Shown here: positions 46,708 through 58,640 of the stretch, piece by piece | Numbering within the stretch: position 1 is the stretch's first letter | Layout of the letters: every line of letters begins with the position of its first letter | Assembly (NCBI GenBank): GCA_023374045.1 | Contig: CM041776.1 | Location: forward strand, 119,803,000 to 119,866,999 | Direction of reading: 5' to 3' | DNA length: 64,000 bases | DNA from: Limonium bicolor | Lineage: Eukaryota > Streptophyta > Magnoliopsida > Caryophyllales > Plumbaginaceae | Program-made: the position numbers and the translations under genes | The notes under the pieces: generated by a model | Told to the model about the DNA's origin: nothing | Database searches by the model: none | The model's input: the letters and a program-made list of their open reading frames with translations, nothing else

Positions 46708-48855
46708 CTACAACCTGAAACAAACATTATTTTTCACCCCCATTTCAACCCTTAATCCACACTCAATCTTTCCCTAATCTTTCCACAAGATTTCTACATG
46801 TTTAATCACATTAATCATGCTCTAAAACTCTTCAAATCATAGGCTCAAACCTTACTCAAACTCTTGCTCAAATTCACACATTTTGCATTCTCCCTTTTGC
46901 ACTAATGCACACTTGTGCATTTTCTAACCTCTCTAACACTTGCATTATTGTTCTCTCTTCATTTAATCATTCCAAAACTTCCAAGATAATGCACACCTCA
47001 TACCAAGTTCCAAGACTCACTCTTAAAACCTTAAATCTTCTTTATTTTTCTACAACTCTTCAAGCATTTAAACAACCTCTTTTGCTACAGATTTTGCACA
47101 AATCTCACCACAATATCCTCTCATATTCTTGGGTGATCATTTACCCAATTCAAACTCCAACAACACCTAGCTAACCCTAGGTTATTCTCCACCCAAAACA
47201 CCACTTAAACCACTTAGGTTCCCACTAAATTTTGCCATAACTTGGCTACTTCTCTAACATTGCCCAAAACTCATACCACCATTTAATCATCCTAAAACTA
47301 GCCAACCACAAGGGTTCTATCAGCACTCAATATCTCCTCATTAATCAAGCAAAACTCATTACACCATATAGCATAATTCATCAAATACATAGCTCCCAAA
47401 CAAGCATAACTCACAAATGTTTTCTCACTTGCATTATTTCTAAGCAAGCACATTATCACCACAACTCAAGTGGGGTTTTCATTTAATTAACCCTTCCCAA
47501 ATGCTAAAACACATAGGATACACATTAGGGTTGGTTTCTTACCTTATTTCTCTTAAGTTTCTTTTAGACATTCTTCTCCTCTTCTCTTCATCCAAAATCG
47601 GTCATGGCCAATCACTAGCCCAATTCTCTAGACCAATATACCAATGGATATAAGGAGTACTCATTAGTTCTCCTAACTACGAAAATAACTCATGAATTCA
47701 AGAGGAGGGTTCAAGGCATTAAATTTGAACATTACCTTTGGAAACCCTAGAATTGATTTGCCAAGAATCAAAGGAGGAGCTCCAACCCACCATTGGAGAC
47801 TTGGAGAGTAGCTCAAAACAAAGAGAAGCAAGGCATTAACACATGCCAAAATCGGCCACACAAGAAGGTGAAGAAATATGCAACTTTCTTTGGATATTTT
47901 TACCTTGGATGGAAGAGGAAGCTTCAAGCTTCAAAATAGTGTGCTTTTCTCTTCAAATGGGCAACACCCATGAAAATCAAACTCCTCCTTTTCGAATTTT
48001 GAAAAGAGAGGAAGATAGGCCTTGGTGAGAGGAGCAAGAATCTATGCTCGGTTTTTGAATCGGAGCTTTAACGAAGCTTGTACAAGGTGAGGAAGGTGGG
48101 GTAGCCATTGGAGAAGCTCCAAACCGTGGAGGAAGGAGAAGAACCAGAAGAGAGAAAAGAGAGGGGGAGTCTCACGATGGGAAATGGGAAGAATGAGGAG
48201 AGAGAGAATAAAGTGGGGTATAAGTCCCTTTTTTACTATTTGCCTTTCTCTTTCTTTTTCCTTTCTTTCTTTATTACTAGCTTAGAGTGTATGTGAGTGT
48301 GTTGACTCACTAATTAAAACCGGCCCCACTATATTAGTAAGCTGGAGCGTTTTTTCGTTTTCTTACAGAGAAAAACGCTCGTTATTTTACCGGTTTGGCA
48401 CTATTCATAACCGGGCCCGTTTTTCGGATTTTTCTCGTTTCTTATTTTTAATGGCTATTAAGACTTCCATTAATCCTTTAATTATAGTTATATAATCAAC
48501 TATAATGTTTACGGGTCCATTTGACCACTTAAAGTCACTTTTCGGGTTTTCTCGAAAAACGTGCTTTAAACTCAGTTAGCGTTTTAATCCATTATTTGGA
48601 TCCGTTTCTTCGGGAATCATTCCCGTATACTTATTAGGCCTAACTAAGCCTTAGGAATCCATCTCGGACCCTCTCGAGATCATATATCTCTTATACTCAT
48701 TTAACGCGTATTTTAGCGTTTTTCGCTTTTTCAAGCGTTTTCTCTTTTCTTTTGGTTTTATTCTTTTTACCAATACTCTTTAGGCACCATTAGGCCTTTT
48801 ATAATCATATTAGAGTAATTTAATCGCCATTCTAGATCCGGGGTATTTCAGTCAA

Positions 48856-49790
48856 TCTACAAAACAAGACAAGAGCAAAAAGAATTTTGGGGAACCGACC
48901 CTGTCCAGGTTCCCCCTTAATCACAGCATAGATTGAGTAACTCTTGTTAGAGTTCCCCCTGAATCGATGAGCACAATTTTGAAAACCACAACCTACTAAG
49001 AGAGATTGGAAAAAGGAATATAAGACTAAGTTAAGAAAACTGCAACCAACATGATCTAGTACCAACAGAGTAAAAATGAAATAGAATATCCAAACTTCAC
49101 CTAAGATCTAGTCGCACAGAGACAGAGTCAATCCATAACATATCCAGAGTGACCCGTTCGTAGAGAGACGGGATTCACTACTTCCCCCTTTTTGCTGTCA
49201 TCAGTAAGAGAAGTTTGCAACAGAGTCTAAGTCAATCCGTACATTAAAAAATAAATAGACTATATCCATAACACAAATATACTCATGGACGACAAGGGGC
49301 AAGAAGTATGTCATATTCCACAATACCTTTCATTGCCACATACTCATAACTTGTAATGATCCATGTTGCATTGCATTGTATTTTTGAAGACTTTATAGCT
49401 CTATATTGCAATTCATAGATATTTAACAAGTAAGCACACAAGGACTGTCTCCATCCCCTAGACTTTTCTCTCCACCCATGTAACAGCTTTGGGCCAACTT
49501 TCCCAGGTTTCGCAGCCTTAGGAAGTTAGGTGATGAAGCACCCTTAAAGGCTTAATAACCGAGTGACGAGGTCCGTTTTGGTTCAGGAGAAACAAGTTAG
49601 CGGAGTACCTTGCCTTTGTCCTCTCCCTTCTTCTTTTTTTTAAAATGAAAAATCGCTAAGGGATACAAAGAACAGACACAGTCTATCGATATGAGAACAC
49701 GGATTGACTCAAACAGTATGCAAACAACACCTACTAATTATTACAACCAAGGGAGAAGAGAGATTACCATCTTCCGTGATTGAGTCATTT
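48856..49790 (-). other. 3' non-coding part of the Ty1/copia interior
   Basis: It lies between the RNase H remnant and the interrupted 3' end. It includes the second polypurine-like site (49185-49201). No frame of significance was seen. Confidence 0.55.
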
Positions 49791-50260
49791 TGAGTGCTGA
49801 ACGAAGTGCCTCAAATCTGGTGGTAGGAAGAGGCTTGGTAAAGATATCTGTCAGCTGATCCTCTATTGGAACAAAGTCAAGTTGAATTAGTCTTTTTCTC
49901 AACATAGTCCTTTATGAAATGGAAACGTATTGCAATGTGTTTGGTTCTCCAATGTTGGACTGGGTTTCCAGAGATTTTAATACCAATTTGATATCATCAA
50001 AATTTTGCTTTGTAGAGGACCAAGAGACTAAGCATAGACCATGGAATTGTGCATTGCTAGATGTACTCTTTCGATCATGGTGGGAATCTGTCGAGTTAGA
50101 ATCACTAAAACCAGATAAAACATATAAGGGAACGAAGGTACCATAGATGAAGTTGACTGGTTCCTTTTAAGTATTGAAAGATTTGATTGACTGCCTTAAG
50201 ATGGGACTGTTTGGGTGCTGCTTGAAAGCGAGCACATAGACAGACTTGATCGTCAGAATT
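49791..50260 (-). pseudogene. Ty1/copia pol remnant: end of reverse transcriptase and RNase H
   Basis: Minus-strand frames near 50250-50160 read AVNQIFQYLKGTSQLHLWY, the end of a copia reverse transcriptase. They are followed by RNase H pieces and the typical copia terminal motif DQLTDIFTKPLPTTRFEAL at about 49861-49805. Several stops and frame changes separate these pieces. Integrase and most of the reverse transcriptase are missing between here and the protease remnant at about 50310, a deletion of a few kb relative to an intact element. Not functional. Confidence 0.85.
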
Positions 50261-50309
50261 GTTGGCATTTAGACACTTCTTGTACATATTTCCTTCTTTA
50301 CGTCCCATG

Positions 50310-51070
50310 GTTCTAGAGATTCTGTACGTTCATCAAAAACTTTGCAACGACATATGAGAGAAGTACTAAATTGAATCTTTCACAAATTTGAAAAATACTT
50401 AACAGACTAGGTTGAAGTCCAGTGACCAGATGGACTCCATTTACCTTAAACTTGGAGGGGTTACCTATGGCCAACTCCAACGATTTCACCTTGGTTGTTG
50501 TTTCCAAAGGTGACCTTACCTCCTTGTAGGATGAAAGCGAGTTGAATTTTTCGGGATTTCAAGTTCTGGAGCACCCTCTGTCCAAGTACACATAGTCCAT
50601 CTCCACGCTCGCTTCTACCTGCAAAAAAATCACTTGGTAGTTTTGGAACCCAAATATACTTGGGTCCCCTTTTTGAACCAGATTTTTTCAGCTTTTCTCG
50701 TGCCTCAAGGATAAGATTGAGTCCCTTGATATTAAATGACACATCCTTGTGAAGCTTTTCACAGGCACTATCTCTATGTCCAACTCCCGCAATAACCACA
50801 AATCTTAGTGGGAGGAAGATTGACGTATTTTTGCTGTCCTTTAAACCAAGAATCAAATTTTCTTTTGTTGTTGGCGCTTGGGTTTGTTGTTGGTTTGGAC
50901 ATATTTTTAGGGATATCAAATTTACCTTTATGCCACTTGGGCTTCGATTGAGTGGATCCAACTCCAGATCGTATATTGACTATCTCTTGGGAGAGTTTTT
51001 CAACTTCCTTTTGAAGATTATCACGATCTTGACTAACTTCCTTGATCTTGGAGTTGGCCTACTCGGGCAA
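50310..51070 (-). pseudogene. Ty1/copia gag tail and protease remnant
   Basis: Minus-strand frames contain KYIWVPK at about 50645 and sequence around 50580-50460 that, across two frames, resembles the copia protease region (GGKVTFGNNNQGEIVGV). Upstream, GHRDSACEKLHKDVSFNI may be a second decayed zinc-finger-like patch, as in Sirevirus gag-pol. Frames are broken many times, and no intact catalytic site can be read in a single frame. Confidence 0.65.
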
Positions 51071-51198
51071 TTCTGATAGAGTGACCTGTTTGATAAAATT
51101 GACTGGTTTGAGAGAGAGTGCATGTTCCTTTTCTTTCAATTTTTGAGAGAGTTGCTCAACAGAAGAGGTTAGAGAGATAACTTGAGATTCTGAACTAT

Positions 51199-52717
51199 TT
51201 AGCTCATTCTGCAAAGAACAACACTTGTCAGCGAAAACAGTGAGGTCATGTTTGAGAGAGTCAATCTGAGTGAGTGACTCTTCCTGTTCCCTTTGGTTGG
51301 ATTCAGTAAGACTCTGGTTTTGTCGAGCTCCTTTTTAAGGGAGTCAACACGACGCCGAGAGTCTCGCAAATCCAATCTAATTGAGCAGGAAATAGTCTTA
51401 TGTTCCTCAGCTTCATCTCTCAAAGCATACATAAGACTTTTTGAGATCTCAAGTTCCTCACTTAACTCGGAGATTTTTCTGTTAAGATCAGCTTTAAGAG
51501 AGTTAGTTTCAGAAGCCATTTTAGCAATTAAAGTCATAAAACCCATAGGAGTTATACGATAAAGGTCTGTTTCAAGATGGGAACGAGTTACCTCATTGTC
51601 GGGGATCATGGACTCCGTCGTATCATGTGCCATGAGACATACCAAGCCGCTGGACTCTGTGTCTGGATTGTCGGAGTCTGAATCACCCCAACCAACAGCT
51701 GCCATCAGCGATCTCCCTTGAGATTTTCCATACTGATTCTTGAGTAAGGGACATTCCTTCTTGAAGTGACCGGGTTTATTGCAGTTGAAACAAGTAACAA
51801 AGTTGAAGACTTGTTTGGAGGTGTTTTTGAGAATGACCAACTCTGTCGATTTGGTTGGTTATGCATGAATTTCCGGAAGTTCTTGACTATGAAGACAAAG
51901 TCTTCCATAGTCTCAGCCTCACTTTCTTCAACAATAATATCCACCAGCTCAGCCTTAGCTTGTCTGATTTGAGTATCAGCGACATAGGCTCCTTCTTGAG
52001 TGTACTGTGTCGAATTAACCTGCAAGGCTTGGTCATTCAAGGTGGTAGTCTTACTTGAAGAAGGAAAGAAGTGTTACCACACTTCTTTCGAACATTCTTC
52101 TTGTATTTATCAACGGATTGTAGATGCGAACCTAGGTCTTGACAGCTCCATTTGGATAAATCCTTGCATGCTTTGGTGGAGATTACCGTCTCTGCCCATT
52201 CTTCTCTGAGACTGTCTAGCAGCTTGTGCAAGACACTCTCTCTGTCCGGTAAGATGTTAACTTCCTGCATAGTAGTAGTTAGTAAATAGAAACGATCAAG
52301 CACTTCTTCCAGTGACTCACCGAGTTTTTGCAGAAAATTTTCATAGTCCATTCAAAGTTCTTGAGCTTTGCATTTCTTGAGTTTAGTGACTCCTTCGTGG
52401 GTAGCTTGAAGGAGTGTCCATATCTCATTTGTGGACTTATAGTGGTCGACTCTCCTTTGTTCTTGGATGGACAGGCAAGTGTATATTGCACGTGATGCTT
52501 GTCGATTCAGCTCGTACCTTTTGTGATCTGCAGCAGTCCATGTGGATCGATCTGGATTGACTGCGAGATCTCCTCCAGTGACTATCTCCCAAAGCTCAGA
52601 GTTGACTGACTCAATGAGTTGCTCGATCTCGTTTTTCCAATGGTCGTAGTTGGTGGAGGTGAGTCTGGGGTGTTCGAAGTGCATTTTGTTGTTTTGATTG
52701 GCGAAGAGGTCTGCCAT
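51199..52717 (-). pseudogene. Ty1/copia gag (UBN2-type) with CCHC zinc knuckle, frameshifted
   Basis: The likely start is the ATG at 52717 (MADLFANQNN). The first frame runs to about 52352 with the nucleic-acid-binding gag fold typical of plant copia elements (NYDHWKNEIEQLIES, VDHYKSTNEIWTLLQATHEG). It continues in other frames (VLDRFYLLTTTMQEVNILPD at about 52300). A CX2CX4HX4C knuckle, CFNCNKPGHFKKEC, lies at about 51789-51748. It is followed by an acidic patch and a heptad-rich, probably coiled-coil segment (about 51560-51300). At least two frame changes break it. Gag would form the virus-like particle that packages element RNA. Confidence 0.87.
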
Positions 52718-52747
52718 TGCTCCGTTGATTGATCGTAGCCTAAGCAA

Positions 52748-52762
52748 GGCTCTGATACCACG
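52748..52762 (-). other. Met-tRNA primer-binding site of the Ty1/copia element
   Basis: On the minus strand TGGTATCAGAGCC (52760-52748) starts two bases after the LTR end. The gag ATG is about 30 bases further on. Unlike the Tekay-like elements, no hairpin covers the site. Confidence 0.85.
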
Positions 52763-53071
52763 TGTAGAATCGGCTGGCTAACTCAAACCAACTCAAGGTG
52801 TGAGTCTGTGAGATGGTTTGACTCAATCAGTCTTTGTAAGTGAGAAACACTCCGTGATGTAGAGGCATTCAATCGAAATGATTAAACTAAGGCGCGGAAG
52901 ACTATAAGGTAATTGAAACAAACGATGCTAGAAAGTTAGAAGGACTCTGTCAAACTCAGCAGGATACACAATATAAGTTATTTTATTTCCTGGTCCAAAA
53001 CAAAACAACTTATAATGCCCCTCAGTAGATGAGATCTACTTCGTGGTTTTCACTCACTCACCCAATACAAT
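52763..53071 (-). repeat. 5' LTR of the Ty1/copia element, truncated by insertion
   Basis: It matches 43242-43560 closely up to CCCAATACAAT, where the chromovirus LTR begins at 53072. The rest of this LTR should lie beyond the window. Confidence 0.87.
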
Positions 53072-56000
53072 TGTAACCAACCCCAACCCGAAATCCAATA
53101 AACTGAACGGCGATCACTCCCAAATAAAATACAACTGCAGCGGAAATAAATACAACAACCGGGGGTATTACAATGCCGTTGGCCACCCTTGTGACCAACA
53201 AGGCTAAGTCCAAAACAATCTCCAAAAGTCACGGTCTGAATACGAATACAATCCGAGATACTAGGAATCAAACTCAAATGTAAAATACTTAAGTAAAACA
53301 AATGTCTAAGGAAGACTCCCATAGCTTGAATCTACCCCACCTACACTCGGGTGGTGTGGTAATCTTCTAACTTCAGGTACCTGAAAAATGGGGGTGCCCC
53401 CAAAGGGGCTCAGCAAACAATGCTGGTATGGAAAACGTGCAGCCCATCGTCTACGGGCCACACCAACTACTTTGTCGAACACATGCAGTTCATTTTATAA
53501 AGCTGTAAACAAGCATAGTCTGATAATAACAAGTATCCATACAAGGACAATAATGTCACATAGAACAAGACACAGAAGGTCAAGTTAGCTGAACTGAAAT
53601 TCTTTAATGATAGTCGGTCCACACAATGGGACTGACAGGTATAACTGAATATCTTAATAGTGAGGTATAGTGACCTCGTTAAGATTGAAAGGTTGGGTAT
53701 AAAAACCCCAGGAGATAACGTAGTTAAACCCTGAACTGAGAGGCGTGGGAAATAGAATCCCACTAGAGGAATGAAGTCTTCCTCAAACTGAAGGGCATTA
53801 GAACCCGGGGAGGAATAGAGTCTTCCTCCCAACTGAAAGTTCCGTCGCGAGTAGATAGAGAGACGACCTGAGACAGGTACAACTCCTGTAGCATGCATGG
53901 CCAGATCCAACTGGGCTCCTCGTTCTCGTAGTATAGATTGTTAAGTGTCATATAAGACGTTAAACAAGAACACAATGTGTATTGTCAATTATCACGTTTA
54001 GGATAATGACGTTTGTTATAAAGTGAAGTTAGTGAGAGACTTGAGTACAAGTCCTCGGTATACTGAAGCGCAGGTATTTAATCCACTGGTATAGTAGTGT
54101 TTGTATGCGTGGGACATACACGTAGTAGTCAGCATCATTCACGCACATAAAATAATACAACAGGCACAAGAGTAAAACAACATTTTACATTAATTATCTT
54201 GGTCGTTATTCAAACAACAGATAGCACACAAGCCGGTGTAATCCGGTAGAAAAAAGGTTGCAAGAATCCCATACCGTTCACCGTAGGTTGCAGTTGATTA
54301 TACCCTGGTCAACGTCTGGTCAAACAAAGTCCTAGAATAGGATTAACTGAGAGGGTTAATTTATGTTACCCTTATATAATAATTCTATTGGATCTTTCAA
54401 CAAATCTCGTATTTGTTATTTCATGTGAGGTTTATTTCTTTTAATTACCTCATGATTTAATGTATAACTTATTTGTTATTCCTTTTGATTTATTTATAAA
54501 TCCTTTAATGTACATATATGTATTCATATATTCATGTACTATATTTGTTGTTTATTTTAATTGTCTAAGTGACATAACAACTTATAATTTCTTAACTATA
54601 TTTAAATGTCTTACAATGACATGTATTCTTATAATCTCATTATTCTCCTTTTGTCATAAATAATATTATTGTTTTCCTTAACTTCCTTATAACTATAAGC
54701 CATAGTTCTAATTCCATAATTCCTTTAATTAAAATTCTTTCTTCTAATTCCTCCAAATATCCATAGGACCTATATTTATTTAAATCTAAATTATTACCCT
54801 TATATTTCGGTTATTTATAAATCAACCACATTAATTCATAAACTTTTATTTAAATTCTAATCTCATTATATTATAGAGTTTTAACTTCTTATTTAGCTAA
54901 ATTACATAGTCACACTAATATTTTGGTATATAGCTTTTAAGTACTATAACTTTCAAAAATAACAACTTAGCCCCTTAAATTCTCGGCAATAATAATTTAT
55001 TCCCTATAATTACAATTTAACCACAAAATCTTATAAACTTTACATAATGCCTTATAAACTATAGTTTTAATTTTAATTCTCCATAAATGCCGATATATAT
55101 ATATATAAATTCTTAAATTACCAAACTAACCCCAAAAATTCGGCTTTGGTCTTGAACTTTCCATTATTACATTTTCACCCCAAAACTTTATAATAACTTC
55201 TTAATAACTTATAAACTAAAGTCCAAATATATAATTCCTCAAAATTTCGAAAGTGGACCTAATAATTCTCTTAATTATGAATTCGCCACTTTAATGTTCT
55301 AAACTTTCATAACAACTTTTATAAATTACATAATAGCCCAAAACTTTATAAAAAGTTATTTTAAAGCTTGTTTAAATTATCTAAAATTCTTAAACTTAAT
55401 TCCTAACCTTATATTATATCATAATTACACCAAACAACCCTTTAGCTCACGGCTTTCACAATAATGCACTATATTTTGTAAAAATTACATTTAAGCCACA
55501 TAACTTATTTAATTAGCCATTTAAGCTCTAATAAATATTTTTAACTCATCAAACTTTATGTATAAGTTTATATACCTAAGTAGCTCATAAAATTATTTAT
55601 TACTTAGACATTCGGCCATAATTTAATAGTGACCATATAGTATATAAAAGTGGATTTATATGTCATAATAAATATACATAAATTCATATGGTCATATAAC
55701 TATGTAAAAATTATTGTAATGTCTTATATGATTCTTAGCTTAAATAAAGCATTTTTGCCCTTGATAATTCGGCTTGAATTAATGTGTAACATAACTAAAT
55801 TTTGTGACACAAAAATGTGTCTTAAGGTAAATATTTTCTATATAAGTTATAGATTGTATTTTTGGCATATAATACCATATAGTTTCGGTTTTAATAAAAC
55901 CTAGAGATGTACATAATTTTTGTATAATTTTTAGAAGCTTAACAAAGCTTATAACATAAAGATTTACTTAGTAAACTTACTTCTTAACAAAGGTGGTTAA

Positions 56001-57884
56001 GTGCTTGAACTCTTCTTGAATCTCCAAGCTTTCTCCAAGGAAATATTGATGCTCCACTTCGGTTATATGCAAGTGGTGAAGGAGTTTTAGGAGTTAGATC
56101 TTGAATAAAGATCTTAAGTAGATTTGTAAGTAGTTTTACAAGAATTTACCTTAGGCTTTTCTCCTTATAATTTCGGCTCACTAAGGTGGATGAAGAACAA
56201 GTTTCCTTCATGAAAAAGAAGAAGAAAAGAGCCTTAGAAGGAGTAGAAATGGTTACACATAAAAATGTGCTTTAAGGATTTTCAAGCATTAAAACTACCT
56301 TAAGATAACCTTGAGATGCTCCTTGGATTAATGTTGGTTTGAACAACCTCCTTGGTGAACTAAGTGATGCCGAACTCTTTGTTATGCTAGGAAGAGTTTT
56401 GCTTCAAGGTTTGACAAGAAATGCTAGGAAATTACCTTAAAGATGAAGATAGAAGTTAAAACTCCATTAATGGACTTAAGAGCTTCAAAGGAAGAAGATG
56501 AAGCAAGAAGAGAGAGCTTAGAACCTTACCAATTCGTGAATCTGAAGAGTGCAAGGAGGGAAATGAGACTAAACTTTACGTATAGGTAAGAATGCCTTGG
56601 AAATTGATTTTTGTTTTGTCCATTTTCATGTCATTTATTCTTTTCCTTAGTTATTACGATTATTGGCTCAATAAAAGCCCTTCTTACTGCATAAAACCGG
56701 CCATGTGGTGTGACAAAGCAAGCGGTGGAAAGCAAATAATGTTGGCTAGAGACAAGGTAAGAAAAGGTAAGTATCCTCTTCTTTTGTTTCTAAGTTTGCT
56801 GGTCTCTTCTCCTCTTGTAGCTGGAACGAATTCAAGCTCAATTGGGAGGACCACCGGTCATGAAGAGCCAAGGAAGAGCTAAGGAAGTCACATGCTTAAG
56901 AAATCAAAAGGCAAAAAGAAAAGGAATCTACTTTTTGCTTTTAGTATTTGTTTTGTATCTAGCTCACATGGCCTTATTCCATGACTAATTTCGACATCTC
57001 TCTGGTCAAATGAGACCTACATACTTGGCATAAGTAATATAACACATGGGATGATGAGTCATCATGTTTAAGCCTTTATAAACTTTTAAAGCAAATTTTA
57101 TACTAGCTTTTGCTCTTACAATCGGCCCCTATAGAGCACCTTGTTGACTAGTCACACCAACTGATTAGAAGGTAATTTTACCCCTTTTTAAGATTACCAA
57201 TTCGTGGCATGTCAAAAACTACAAGACAATTGCGTAAAACGCATTTTCGTGACACCCGAAGGTGTGTTTTTGTGCTCTAAGGAACTTTTGGGAAACCAAT
57301 TGTTTTTGTGAGTTACAAGTGTTTGTAAACACTTATTATGGTAAATAAACATATAATAAGTGTGTTACATTGAGTTATATGGGGTTATATCAACCGTGAA
57401 AATTTTACGGGCCATCGGGACACTCCCGGGCCAAAAGGAGCGCTAAGAATCCTCCTGTGGTTTTTGCTGAATTTTGTGAAACCACTTCTGGGTTCTCTTT
57501 ATAATGATTAATAATGATTTTAGGAACTCTAGGAATTAATTTTATAGGAGTTCATGCCACCTCGGCACTCCTCCCGACTTTCGTGCTTTAAGGAGCGGGC
57601 GTGAGCACTCCCGAGCATTTTGCGTATTTGACTGAATATAGCTTAGGGATATATTTATATTTTTTATTCATATAAGAGTGTTGACCATTGTGTTTTGAGT
57701 TTTAGAAGGTCAATAAGGTCAGCTTGATCACATGTTTCTAAGGCGTTTTAGCGTTTATGGAAAAACGACTATTTTTACGTAACGTTTCATGCATGGGTTT
57801 GCATGCGTACGTGAAATGATTTATATTTGGATTATATTCCAATAAATAATGATTTAATAATATTATTTAGATTAGGGTATTTCA
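53072..57884 (-). repeat. 3' LTR of the chromovirus, about 4.8 kb
   Basis: On the minus strand TGAAATACCCTAATC...GGTTGGTTACA. It carries a diverged double hairpin (53396-53425). The middle (54350-57850) is very AT-rich, with no gene and no palindrome array of the kind seen in the related LTRs. Short frames, including one of 96 residues at 56592-56882 with a hydrophobic start, have no recognisable features. Confidence 0.85.
53390..53480 (-). promoter_or_regulatory. Double-hairpin block, chromovirus LTR (diverged)
   Basis: GCCCC-CAAA-GGGGC (53396-53409) and CAGCA-AACAA-TGCTG (53411-53425), in the same order and spacing as the other LTRs but with changed stems and loops. GGTACCTGAA upstream corresponds to GGTACCGGAAG in the plus-strand LTR. 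Confidence 0.6.
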
Positions 57885-57922
57885 ATCTACCCCCCTTAAA
57901 AAAGACTTCGCCCCGAAGTCTC
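57885..57922 (-). promoter_or_regulatory. 3' polypurine tract with GACTTCG hairpin
   Basis: On the minus strand a perfect 7-bp stem GACTTCG-GGG-CGAAGTC (plus 57904-57920) is followed by TTTTTTAAGGGGGGTAGAT and the LTR start. It is the clearest example of the hairpin-plus-polypurine unit in this window. Confidence 0.8.
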
Positions 57923-58130
57923 ATATCTAAATTATAAGGTTGTGGGGAATCAAGTTCCACTAAGTATCCACAACTCAATCTAATTTTTAGGGATCAGGTC
58001 CCAAGTCTCTATATTCCTAAGTTCACAGTGTACATCAAACATAACAGGAATACTTGGAACAATATAGTGTGATGTAATAACACAGTCACTTTTCATATCT
58101 AATAGTGCACAAAGTACATTCAAATATAGT

Positions 58131-58322
58131 GTTACGCAAGAACACATACAAGACAAAGTGTCGCTGAGATGTACTGAACAGTGTTATACAAGAACACATA
58201 CAGACAAAGTGTCATGGAATATACTGAACAATTACACAAGAACACATACAGACAAAGTGTCACTGAAATATACTGAACAGTGTTACACAAGAACACATAG
58301 AAGACAAAGTGTCACTGAAATG
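58131..58322 (-). repeat. Four tandem units of about 50 bp in the 3' untranslated part
   Basis: Each unit has ACAAGAACACATA, GACAAAGTGTC and a TACTGAACA-like end. The array lies between the two polypurine tracts, matching the placing of variable repeats in the other elements. Confidence 0.85.
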
Positions 58323-58365
58323 CACCAAAGCAACAAAAGCATACAAACTCACAAACAAAAAAAGC

Positions 58366-58404
58366 TCTACCCCCCAAAAAAGGAGGGTACGCCCCGTACC
58401 CTAG
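58366..58404 (-). promoter_or_regulatory. Second polypurine tract with AGGGTACG hairpin
   Basis: On the minus strand AGGGTACG-GGG-CGTACCCT (plus 58384-58402, 8-bp perfect stem) precedes CCTTTTTTGGGGGGTAGAG. The stem sequence differs wholly from that at 57904-57920, while loop, spacing and tract are alike. Confidence 0.75.
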
Positions 58405-58409
58405 ACTAA

Positions 58410-58640
58410 AAGTGTCTAGTCGGTAAATAATGAGGGAAATTTCACTCGCATATCTACTTCTAATTCCCATGTGGCCCTTCCACATTGGGGTTTGACCAAA
58501 GAACTTTACGAGGCTCACAGACTTATTTCAGTATCTCGTGTCTTTCTGTCTAGATTCGTTGCGGTGTTTCCACATACCGCATTGTTGGTTCTAAAGAGAG
58601 TGTCTCTGGTTGTAGAACAATGAGAAGAGATGAGGCATGT
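58410..58640 (-). pseudogene. Degraded chromodomain at the integrase C terminus
   Basis: Across broken minus-strand frames one can read LSLEPTMRYVETPQRI and LWSNPNVEG, then EVDMRVKFPSLFTD before a stop. This resembles the Tekay-type chromodomain tail (an LW-N-VE-ATWELE pattern), which in intact elements targets integration to modified chromatin. Stops and shifts interrupt it, so it is non-functional as read. Confidence 0.6.

Larger units (their letters stand above)
44463..48855 (-). mobile_element. Solo LTR of the Tekay-like group, TSD GTCAA
   Basis: The LTR 44468-48850 (4383 bp) is flanked by GTCAA on both sides (44463-44467 and 48851-48855). On the minus strand it starts TGAAATACCCCGGATC and ends GGGGTGTTACA. 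It shares with its relatives the GAGCGTTTT stem (48344-48378), a three-palindrome array (46522-46707) and the double hairpin (44845-44869). No internal sequence remains, consistent with LTR-LTR recombination after insertion into the Ty1/copia element. No gene is present. Confidence 0.93.
43242..53071 (-). mobile_element. Decayed Ty1/copia element (Sirevirus-like), minus strand
   Basis: On the minus strand: 5' LTR (partial) 53071-52763, Met primer site 52760-52748, gag, remnants of protease, reverse transcriptase end and RNase H, polypurine tracts and 3' LTR 44410-43242. LTR parts at 43242 and 52763 match closely (GGCTAACTCAAACCAAC and following). A zinc knuckle followed by a long coiled-coil-like gag tail and two polypurine-like sites suggest the Sirevirus lineage. 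It is interrupted by a solo LTR (44468-48850), and its 5' LTR is cut at 53071 by the chromovirus. Confidence 0.85.

Noticed and set aside
56592..56882. 96-residue frame with a hydrophobic N terminus
   Set aside because: A signal-peptide-like start is common in T-rich DNA. It lies within the chromovirus LTR and has no conserved partner here.
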